Of a stretch of DNA of 62,691 nt, positions 1 to 6,959 are shown one piece after another (the first letter of the stretch is position 1; every line of letters starts with the position of its first letter). Source of the DNA: Sphingobacteriales bacterium (GTDB lineage: Bacteria; Bacteroidota; Bacteroidia; Chitinophagales; Chitinophagaceae); NCBI GenBank assembly GCA_016200915.1, contig JACQDV010000061.1, positions 1-62,691 on the forward strand, given 5' to 3'. Both the position numbers and the translations under genes were made by a program. The notes under the pieces were generated by a model. It made no database searches and was not told where the DNA came from. It saw only the letters and a program-made list of their open reading frames with translations.

Positions 1-1652
1 CGTTGCAATGAGGGTTCCCTCTGGGATTGCAGTTGTTAAAGAGCTAAGCTACTTAATAATTTGAAAGCAAATCACAACTACTCGCCGCCGTTGGTGTCCT
101 TGCAGTCAGTTGTTAAAGAGCTAAGCTACTTAATAATTTGAAAGCAAATCACAACTATACCGGCAAATATTATAAAACAAAATAAGTTGTTAAAGAGCTA
201 AGCTACTTAATAATTTGAAAGCAAATCACAACTGTGACGACATTGGAATTAATCCCGTCCGAAGTTGTTAAAGAGCTAAGCTACTTAATAATTTGAAAGC
301 AAATCACAACTTGGGAAATGGCGCTATGATGATCAGCCAGGTTGTTAAAGAGCTAAGCTACTTAATAATTTGAAAGCAAATCACAACACCGGAAAATATT
401 ATAAAACAAAATAACCTGTTGTTAAAGAGCTAAGCTACTTAATAATTTGAAAGCAAATCACAACTCGGCAATTTGTAAGAGAAAATTCTACGGTGTTGTT
501 AAAGAGCTAAGCTACTTAATAATTTGAAAGCAAATCACAACGGTGGCAATTCTGACGGGTTACTTCCAATGTTGTTAAAGAGCTAAGCTACTTAATAATT
601 TGAAAGCAAATCACAACTGCTTTCACTTCTTTTACTTTTTTTTTCCTGTTGTTAAAGAGCTAAGCTACTTAATAATTTGAAAGCAAATCACAACTATTAG
701 TTGTTTGCTTCCCATCTAACTGCCGTTGTTAAAGAGCTAAGCTACTTAATAATTTGAAAGCAAATCACAACTAAAGTGAATGTTGCCCGTCTATACTAAA
801 CGTTGTTAAAGAGCTAAGCTACTTAATAATTTGAAAGCAAATCACAACCTTGGCAACGGTGCTATGTTAATCAGCCAGGTTGTTAAAGAGCTAAGCTACT
901 TAATAATTTGAAAGCAAATCACAACATCCGAGCCAATTCGACTCGATATTGCTGAAGTTGTTAAAGAGCTAAGCTACTTAATAATTTGAAAGCAAATCAC
1001 AACAGTGTCAATTGAACGCCGGTGTTTCTTATCGTTGTTAAAGAGCTAAGCTACTTAATAATTTGAAAGCAAATCACAACACTATGTTTGGCAATCTTCT
1101 TCGTAAGGCGTTGTTAAAGAGCTAAGCTACTTAATAATTTGAAAGCAAATCACAACCTTGGCAACGGTGCTATGTTAATCACCCAGTTGTTAAAGAGCTA
1201 AGCTACTTAATAATTTGAAAGCAAATCACAACATTTATTTGTACTTTAAACCTTTAGATGCTGTTGTTAAAGAGCTAAGCTACTTAATAATTTGAAAGCA
1301 AATCACAACTCAAGTATTGCCGTTCACTGGCGTTGCGAAGTTGTTAAAGAGCTAAGCTACTTAATAATTTGAAAGCAAATCACAACTTAGTGGGGCATGG
1401 GGCCTGTGACCTGGTAGTTGTTAAAGAGCTAAGCTACTTAATAATTTGAAAGCAAATCACAACATAAAGATGGCCGTATATGCTTTAGTGTGGTTGTTAA
1501 AGAGCTAAGCTACTTAATAATTTGAAAGCAAATCACAACCCGGTGATAGATTCTCTTTTAAAAACTTCTGTTGTTAAAGAGCTAAGCTACTTAATAATTT
1601 GAAAGCAAATCACAACATCCCTGTCATGTATGTATATAGTATCAGGGTTGTT
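1..1652. CRISPR. Type II-C-like CRISPR array, 21 full 47-nt repeats
   Basis: The repeat starts gttgttaaagagctaagc and ends gaaagcaaatcacaac (47 nt). It begins at 32, 109, 186, 264, 341, 418, 495, 571, 648, 725, 802, 879, 957, 1034, 1110, 1186, 1263, 1340, 1417, 1493 and 1570, and all 21 copies read identical. Spacers are 29-31 nt. Position 1 is probably the last base of a further repeat, so the array continues to the left. At 1647 only gttgtt remains of a terminal repeat, which puts the leader-distal end on the right, assuming decay marks the distal end. The length, the GTTGT/ACAAC ends and the complementary-strand GTTGTGATTTGCTTTCAAAT block recall Bacteroidetes type II-C (Cas9) repeats. No cas gene or tracrRNA was recognised here; both would lie beyond the left edge. 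Orientation of crRNA transcription is not settled. Confidence 0.98.
1647..1652. repeat. Decayed terminal CRISPR repeat
   Basis: After the last complete spacer (1617-1646) only the first six bases of the repeat are kept, and the sequence then diverges (gttgttgtataattc). A degenerate last repeat is the usual mark of the leader-distal end of an array. Confidence 0.7.
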
Positions 1653-1715
1653 GTATAATTCATTTTTCTTGTTCTAACTGAGTTTAGTCAGCTGATATAA
1701 TGCTTTTCATTAAAC

Positions 1716-2198
1716 TTATTTCAGCAGGGACTTAATTTTTTTCTCCAGCTCCTGTCCTTCCAGATCAATGGCAATAATCTTTCCTTCTTTATCCAGCAGG
1801 AAATTGGCAGGTATCGCTTCTACTCCATAAGTTAAAGTAGAGGGTGCATCCCAACCTTTATTATCCACTACCTGCGGCCAGCTGAGTTTGTCTCTTTTAA
1901 CGGCTCCTAACCAGCGGTCTTTTTCTTCATCAATGCTTAATCCGTATATCTCTAAACCCTTGCTTTTATATTTTTTATAGAGATACACCAGAAATGGATT
2001 GTTACGGCGACAGGGAACACACCAGCTTGCCCAAAAATCTACCAATACAATTTTTCCTTTTAAACTGCTGAGTTTTATTGTATCGCCATTCTTATCAGGT
2101 AATGATAATTCCGGCGCCTGTTGTCCAATACTTACCTGTGCAGTTACAAGCTTTGTGGCAAAAAGAAAAGCAAGCAATACAATATTATTCTTCATCAT
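1716..2198 (-). CDS. TlpA-like thioredoxin-family disulfide reductase
   Basis: This 160-aa protein has a hydrophobic export signal (about residues 4-20, ending TAQ) and then a thioredoxin/AhpC-like fold. The redox motif WCVPC is preceded by VDFWAS, with cysteines near 60 and 63, and a cis-Pro region (VEAIPANFLLD) follows. Family knowledge: TlpA/ResA-like periplasmic thiol oxidoreductases keep exported cysteines reduced, often for cytochrome or metal-protein maturation. It is the last gene of a minus-strand run behind two metal-binding HMA proteins, so a role in keeping their cysteines reduced is a reasonable inference. Start is ambiguous: in-frame ATGs lie at 2207, 2198 and 2195. Confidence 0.9.
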   Translation of the reverse strand: MMKNNIVLLAFLFATKLVTAQVSIGQQAPELSLPDKNGDTIKLSSLKGKIVLVDFWASWCVPCRRNNPFLVYLYKKYKSKGLEIYGLSIDEEKDRWLGAVKRDKLSWPQVVDNKGWDAPSTLTYGVEAIPANFLLDKEGKIIAIDLEGQELEKKIKSLLK

Positions 2199-2262
2199 TT
2201 GCAACATTCTTTTTTTGTAAATAAAGATTTTATAAAATTCAATATCGTTTTTAACACTTTCA

Positions 2263-3078
2263 TTACTTCACGGCATTTAAAATAGTATGTTCAATGCTTA
2301 TCATATAGGTACGGTATGGTTCCGCCATACGGTGCATATTACCAGTCAATTCAAACCTTGCACCAATATTTACTTTAGTAGCGCTGTTAAATATTAACTG
2401 TAAAGCAGGCGCAATATCCACATAATATTTATTGTCGTCTAATGATTTTTGTCCAAGCAGTTCGCAATAGATATTGAGATTTGTTTGTTTATAATCTTTA
2501 TACTCCTTTGGCAACAATAAATATCCTGCACTCAAACTATAATCAAATGCATTTTTTACAGGAGGCCGCAACAATTTATCTTTCTCAAAATATAAGACAC
2601 GGTTTATGCTACCCGATGCTGAGACTGCTAACTTATGCAATAACTGTGTAGCTACTAATCCTAACTGCCAGCCACTTTGATGGCCGTCCAAATCCACTTC
2701 ATCGTACACCCAAATATTTTTACTGTAGGCAAACTTACCAAAGGCTGCTGCCCTGAAATGTTTATGCACTTCATCTTTAGACAGAAAGCGATACTTGGCA
2801 TAAGCTCTCATACTCTCCCAGCGATAATTGGTTAAATACATATTGGAAAAAGTAGTATAGCCATGAACCATTAACCGTTTGTTGATACCATATTCAAGCC
2901 CAAGCGTTGTTCTGTTAGTTGTTTTTAGTGAATGCATATCTTTCAATATTCTTTCTGATCCGTATATACCAATTGCTTTTGCCGGCATATTTGATGCAGG
3001 CTCAGTAAATACATAGAGTTCCTGTGCATTCAATCGCTGCCCTGTAAAAAACAATAATAATAAGTAAACCCTCTTCAT
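2263..3078 (-). CDS. Exported beta-rich (probable outer-membrane) protein of metal locus
   Basis: This is a 271-aa protein when started at the ATG at 3078 (MKRVYLLLLFF), which gives a clean signal peptide ending LNAQ. A longer in-frame extension upstream runs through a terminator hairpin and is Cys-rich and unlikely. The mature part alternates aromatic and polar residues (YGINKRLMVHGYTTF, MRAYAKYRFL) and ends in a strand-like segment, as in small beta-barrel proteins. I do not recognise a named family. It lies between the HMA gene at 3117 and the TlpA-like gene, which suggests a shared function in heavy-metal handling at the envelope. Confidence 0.75.
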   Translation of the reverse strand: MKRVYLLLLFFTGQRLNAQELYVFTEPASNMPAKAIGIYGSERILKDMHSLKTTNRTTLGLEYGINKRLMVHGYTTFSNMYLTNYRWESMRAYAKYRFLSKDEVHKHFRAAAFGKFAYSKNIWVYDEVDLDGHQSGWQLGLVATQLLHKLAVSASGSINRVLYFEKDKLLRPPVKNAFDYSLSAGYLLLPKEYKDYKQTNLNIYCELLGQKSLDDNKYYVDIAPALQLIFNSATKVNIGARFELTGNMHRMAEPYRTYMISIEHTILNAVK

Positions 3079-3084
3079 GAAAAT

Positions 3085-3111
3085 ACAAAGCAGGCAGCAA
3101 TGCTGCCTGCT
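3085..3111 (-). terminator. Hairpin terminator after HMA gene
   Basis: The arms agcaggcagca (3089-3099) and tgctgcctgct (3101-3111) are perfect complements. On the minus strand they are followed by TTTGTATTTT. It lies downstream of the HMA gene at 3117-3662 and just before the barrel-protein start at 3078, so it probably attenuates the operon internally. Confidence 0.65.
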
Positions 3112-3116
3112 GTTAA

Positions 3117-3662
3117 TTATAATGTTACATGATAAATACGGGCATGAGCATCGCCTGTTTCTTTTGAACAGCAATTACCCGCCATTCCTGTTTTATAACA
3201 TTCCATTTTTGTAAGAGCACTGTACTTTTTAAAATCTTTTGATGAAACAAAATTTTTATCTATCAAAGTGATCGTTTGCTCACCATTAAGTACCTGCTCT
3301 TTTACATTCAGGAAATGATATGTTTTGTCACCCAGTTTAACATGTGCATCATTCTTTATAGCTACATTATTAAAGTCGCCGGTAAACTGCAGTTTGGCAA
3401 CAGAGAATCCAGCACCTTCTACTTTTTTGCGGATTAAATCCGCATCGGCATCTGCCCCATCTTTAAAAGTGATGATAAAAGAAGAAGTTTTAATATCTGC
3501 TGTTACTTTATCCACAAAATCCAATCCGGACAATGCTTTATTAATCGATTTAGCACAAAGTGAACAGGTTAAACCACTAGCTTGTAATGTTGCTTTTTTA
3601 AGCTGGGCAGTAGTTGTTGCTGAAACAATCAGCAAGAGTACTATTGTTGTTATATGCTTCAT
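3117..3662 (-). CDS. Exported heavy-metal-associated (HMA) domain protein
   Basis: This 181-aa protein has a signal peptide (residues 1-19, ending TTAQ) and an HMA fold at about 24-90. The metal-binding pair is C33/C36 in GLTCSLCAKS, a variant of the classical GMTCxxC loop. A C-terminal extension of about 90 residues ends with a CC pair (GNCCSKETG). Family knowledge: HMA domains bind soft metals such as Cu(I) or Hg(II) and usually belong to chaperones or P-type ATPases; secreted stand-alone versions are common in Bacteroidetes. It starts 10 bp after the stop of the next HMA gene (3673-4122), so the two are almost certainly co-transcribed. The metal is not determined by the sequence. Confidence 0.88.
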   Translation of the reverse strand: MKHITTIVLLLIVSATTTAQLKKATLQASGLTCSLCAKSINKALSGLDFVDKVTADIKTSSFIITFKDGADADADLIRKKVEGAGFSVAKLQFTGDFNNVAIKNDAHVKLGDKTYHFLNVKEQVLNGEQTITLIDKNFVSSKDFKKYSALTKMECYKTGMAGNCCSKETGDAHARIYHVTL

Positions 3663-3672
3663 AATACCCTCC

Positions 3673-4122
3673 TTATTTGCCTGATTTCTGACAACAGCTT
3701 TTGTCTTTGTCCTTGCAGCAATTCATATCCTTGCAGTTTTCTTTGCTGCATTTTTCCATATCGCAACACTTGTCATTATTGGTTGTGGAAGTTTTTCTTT
3801 CGTACTTGCAGCATTCATCTAAATTGTTATAAGCTTCTTCAGTAGCTGCATATTTTTCGGTATCATAACCAACCGCAGCTATAGCTTTTTGAATTTTATC
3901 GGAAGATGTTTTTTTAGCATTATAACTCACCTGCAAAACTTTTGTATCAGGACTCCAGCTGGCTACTGTAGCTCCGCTTGCTTTGGCGGCTTTTTCAATT
4001 TTCTTTTTACACATGCCACATTCACCATTTACTTTAATGGCTTCTTTTGTTGTTTGTGCAAAAATGGCTGTACTAATAAATAATGCGAATACAAAAGCGG
4101 GGAATAATTTATACGTTTTCAT
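3673..4122 (-). CDS. HMA-domain protein with Cys-rich tail
   Basis: This 149-aa protein has a signal peptide (about 1-22, ending IFAQ). The HMA domain (24-95) carries C35/C38 in GECGMCKKK, followed by a C-terminal tail (104-149) with about a dozen Cys, many as CC or CxxxC pairs among Lys and Asp. The tail resembles a small metallothionein-like metal sponge attached to a metallochaperone domain; that comparison is inference. It is the second gene of the metal operon. A TTCATTC-N10-GAATGAA inverted repeat lies between it and the HYC_CC_PP gene upstream. Confidence 0.88.
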   Translation of the reverse strand: MKTYKLFPAFVFALFISTAIFAQTTKEAIKVNGECGMCKKKIEKAAKASGATVASWSPDTKVLQVSYNAKKTSSDKIQKAIAAVGYDTEKYAATEEAYNNLDECCKYERKTSTTNNDKCCDMEKCSKENCKDMNCCKDKDKSCCQKSGK

Positions 4123-4162
4123 TATTGATTTTTTTTGAATTGATTAATAGAATAAATAGAAA

Positions 4163-4186
4163 TTCATTCAACACCAGTCGAATGAA
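4163..4186 (-). promoter_or_regulatory. Inverted repeat, candidate metal-operon operator
   Basis: TTCATTC at 4163-4169 and GAATGAA at 4180-4186 form a perfect 7-bp inverted repeat with a 10-bp spacer. It sits about 40 bp upstream of the HMA start at 4122. The geometry suits a dimeric repressor, but no regulator gene is nearby and a hairpin role is also possible. Confidence 0.3.
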
Positions 4187-4206
4187 CGAAGCAAGGATAA
4201 TCTAAA

Positions 4207-4599
4207 TCAAATCCTGAAAACGTTGTTGTAAAGATAAACCGAAGTACTGCGGTTATCTGGCGGAGAATGATATTGAGGTGCCAGTGTTTTATCAACTCCC
4301 TGAACAGGTTGTTCCAGTTGAATAAAACTTACCGGTTCGGCTATTGTAGTTTTAGAAAAGTCAGAAGATAGTTTTACAAAATTGTGTGAGTCATCAACTT
4401 TATAAACAATGTTTTCGGAGTGGCAGCAGCCTTTCTTTTTGGTGGATTCCTTCATCTCGCATTTGTCGCAGAAATGAACTTTGGTTGCTCCATATTCAGC
4501 AGAAGAAAACTGGCGCATGCAGTAATGAATGGTAACCACTACCCCGCTGGTAGTGATCAGATACAATCCTGCTAATATTGCGACAATGAATTTCTTCAC
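4207..4599 (-). CDS. HYC_CC_PP family protein
   Basis: This 130-aa protein has an N-terminal hydrophobic segment (residues 4-24) followed by the three family signatures: H25-Y26-C27, a CxxC at 44/47 followed by C58-C59, and P113-P114 near the end. Family knowledge: these proteins occur in Bacteroidetes next to HMA proteins and metal-stress genes, and their biochemical role is unknown. It is the first gene of the minus-strand run leading into the two HMA genes, and its His/Cys pattern fits an exported or membrane-anchored metal ligand protein. Confidence 0.85.
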   Translation of the reverse strand: MKKFIVAILAGLYLITTSGVVVTIHYCMRQFSSAEYGATKVHFCDKCEMKESTKKKGCCHSENIVYKVDDSHNFVKLSSDFSKTTIAEPVSFIQLEQPVQGVDKTLAPQYHSPPDNRSTSVYLYNNVFRI

Positions 4600-4637
4600 C
4601 CTGTAAAAATAATATCAATTTTTGGAATGTATGTTAA

Positions 4638-6680
4638 CTAATTTACAAATGTCCACCAGACGCCAAACCGTATCAGTAAGCCGGGATATGGGTAATGCGG
4701 TGTTCCAAAATTGTTATTAAGGAAACCAAATTTAGGCGCAAACTCCGCTGCATTAAGATTTTCAAGCCTGATAAAAGAGGTAAAGCTCCTGATGCGGAAA
4801 TTGAGAAAGGCAGCTATATCTGGTCGTTCGTACCGTATGGTTTCTTTTGTTTGATAATAGAATTGTCCGTTTAATGGAGAATAACCATCAGCTTTATAAG
4901 CAGTTTGATAACGCATTTCAATACCGGTGCACAGATTCAGATTCTTAAAGAAAACTCCTTCAAACGTCAACCGGTTACGGGTAAAAATGAGTGGTACATT
5001 AATGGGTGCAGTTCCATCTGTCTTTTGTAAAACAATATCAGTGTACCAACGCCAGTGCCGGCTGAGTTTAAATTCTTTTTCTAACCGTAATTGAAGCACA
5101 TTAAATATTGTTCCCTCCTGTTGTGCTTTATAATAACCGGTAAAATATGTGTAGTTACTGATGAGATAATAATTTCCGCTTAAACGAATTTTATATTTTG
5201 GCAGTTCATAACCAGCATAAAGATTGGTGATGTTCTCTTTATTTAAGCTGTTAAGATTTCCTCCAAAACCGAAACTGCTTTCTCCGCTAAAAATATAAGA
5301 AGGTGTTCTGTTGATGTTATGAAATCCCATTTCAAGATAACCCAGTTTTTTTCCAATCAGTCTTCGCAGGAAAGCATTAGCACTATAATCACCGCTATTC
5401 AACCCATTAATATAAAGCTGGCCATTTAATTCAATATCCCATTTTTTATTACGGCTCTTATAGCGGTATTCGCCATGAGCAAATAAATTATAATAATGTT
5501 TGTTGAAAGAAGTATCCACTTTATTAATGTTCTGCAATGCAATTCCCACTTTAATAAACTGCTGAAGATTGCCTAACTCCGGAAATTGAATAATAGAAAA
5601 ATCATTGATCATCTCTCTCCATTTATCCAGCGTATCAAATACAAATGTTGCTGACCGGCCTTTTAAACCATAATTAGTGGCATAATATGTACTGTCACCG
5701 GCGTTATCTACAAACTCATATTTATATGTTGAATAACGGAATGTATGTTCAAACCTCACCCGTGGAATTAATATATGTACTGCTGTGGAATCTGACCCAA
5801 TAGAATCTTTCTTTCCAAAATCATATTGATGACGGTAAAGAAAAGTAAAGTTGCTGTACTTATTGCCCGTTGTTACTTTGGTAGAAAAAAAATTACGGGA
5901 AATTTTACCCTGCGTTCCCATATTAGTGGGCACCGTAATTCTATCCCTTGTATAAGCGTTATCTTTTAAAAGACTATCGTATTGAATACCGCCATTTTCC
6001 GAGGAAGATAGTTTATTAGCCACGATCATGAAATAGGCAGTGTACTTTCTGTTTTTTGAGTTGTACCAGGAAGTAAACAAATAATTATTATGATTGGTAT
6101 TCTGACTGCTGAAAAATCCGGTAGCATTGATCATACGGTACTGAAACGAAAAATTCCAGTTGGGTTTAATGTTTTGTGTTTGATGCACAGTAATCATTTG
6201 CTCTGCTTTACTGCCTATTAAATAACTGAGCATTGTATAAGGCCGGGTGGTTGTAAAAAACCTTGCTTCTTCCGGTTTGTAGGCATACACATCAAATGCA
6301 TGAAAACCTGCATCCCATCCGGGCCTGTCAATTGGAGTAAAAATGATTGGACGGGTAGCATTGCCATGATTACCTAAAAAAACATGATTGGCAGGAATAG
6401 TAAAGCGGCTATAAAAATCATTAATGGAAGAATCAAATGTAAAACTCCTCGTATCATCGAGATAACGAAAACGGATCGTTAATGAATCTTCAAAAGGATC
6501 ACGATGTTTTAAACTATCCAATGATGCACCCGTTCCCCTGGCACCACCAGATGAGCCTCCAAAACGACCCGCCAATCCGCTTATCCTGCTGGCATAATTG
6601 GATGATGGCTGAGCAAAAAGATCAGTTTGTACAAAAACAGTCAACAAAACAATCCATCCTAATCGAAAACAATACTTCAT
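4638..6680 (-). CDS. Putative porin (Porin_10-like outer-membrane protein)
   Basis: This 680-aa protein has a signal peptide ending LFAQ near residue 24 and a Gly/Ser-rich linker (about 33-55). The long body consists of alternating aromatic beta-strand segments. The stretch PGWDAGFHAFDVYAY, then TRPYTMLSYLIGS and later NWNFSFQYRMINATGFF, is typical of the large Bacteroidetes putative-porin family. The C-terminus finishes with an aromatic-rich strand (GLLIRFGVWWTFVN). It should be an outer-membrane barrel; the substrate is unknown. It ends 39 bp before the HYC_CC_PP start, so it may share transcription with the metal operon. Confidence 0.88.
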   Translation of the reverse strand: MKYCFRLGWIVLLTVFVQTDLFAQPSSNYASRISGLAGRFGGSSGGARGTGASLDSLKHRDPFEDSLTIRFRYLDDTRSFTFDSSINDFYSRFTIPANHVFLGNHGNATRPIIFTPIDRPGWDAGFHAFDVYAYKPEEARFFTTTRPYTMLSYLIGSKAEQMITVHQTQNIKPNWNFSFQYRMINATGFFSSQNTNHNNYLFTSWYNSKNRKYTAYFMIVANKLSSSENGGIQYDSLLKDNAYTRDRITVPTNMGTQGKISRNFFSTKVTTGNKYSNFTFLYRHQYDFGKKDSIGSDSTAVHILIPRVRFEHTFRYSTYKYEFVDNAGDSTYYATNYGLKGRSATFVFDTLDKWREMINDFSIIQFPELGNLQQFIKVGIALQNINKVDTSFNKHYYNLFAHGEYRYKSRNKKWDIELNGQLYINGLNSGDYSANAFLRRLIGKKLGYLEMGFHNINRTPSYIFSGESSFGFGGNLNSLNKENITNLYAGYELPKYKIRLSGNYYLISNYTYFTGYYKAQQEGTIFNVLQLRLEKEFKLSRHWRWYTDIVLQKTDGTAPINVPLIFTRNRLTFEGVFFKNLNLCTGIEMRYQTAYKADGYSPLNGQFYYQTKETIRYERPDIAAFLNFRIRSFTSFIRLENLNAAEFAPKFGFLNNNFGTPHYPYPGLLIRFGVWWTFVN

Positions 6681-6756
6681 GCGGCGTGAAAATAAATCAT
6701 TATGCGCAAGCAGCCGTAAAAATTATCTTAATTTAATTGCTTCTCCATTCTAAAAT

Positions 6757-6785
6757 AAAAGCTCACAAACTACTTGTGAGCTTTT
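6757..6785 (-). terminator. Terminator of tRNA-Pro
   Basis: The arms aaaagctcacaa (6757-6768) and ttgtgagctttt (6774-6785) are perfect complements around a 5-nt loop. On the minus strand the hairpin follows the tRNA 3' end directly and runs into a T-rich stretch. Confidence 0.8.
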
Positions 6786-6786
6786 G

Positions 6787-6860
6787 TCGGGCAGACTGGA
6801 TTCGAACCAGCGACCTCTACGTCCCGAACGTAATGCGCTACCGGGCTGCGCTACTGCCCG
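6787..6860 (-). tRNA. tRNA-Pro (CGG)
   Basis: The minus strand folds as a full cloverleaf. The acceptor stem is CGGGCAG/CTGCCCG, the D arm holds AGCGCAGCCCGGTAGCGC, and the anticodon stem TTACG/CGTAG surrounds loop TTCGGGA, giving anticodon CGG with G37 as usual for proline. The T arm contains GGTTCGAATCC. CCA is not encoded. Confidence 0.95.
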
Positions 6861-6959
6861 AAAAAACCAGATAACAAAATTATTGGCTTTAACCCATTTA
6901 TCAAAAAGCCATTGCCACGCAATTGCCATTTCCTATTTTTATCCATAAAAATTTTTATT

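Noticed and set aside
1617-1715. A tracrRNA or anti-repeat just after the CRISPR array
   Set aside because: No stretch complementary to the 47-nt repeat was seen between the array end and the TlpA-like gene; a small gctga/tcagc stem there is too weak to call.
3079-3174. N-terminal extension of the exported protein at 2263
   Set aside because: It is Cys-rich and runs through the terminator hairpin at 3085-3111; the ATG at 3078 gives a normal signal peptide.
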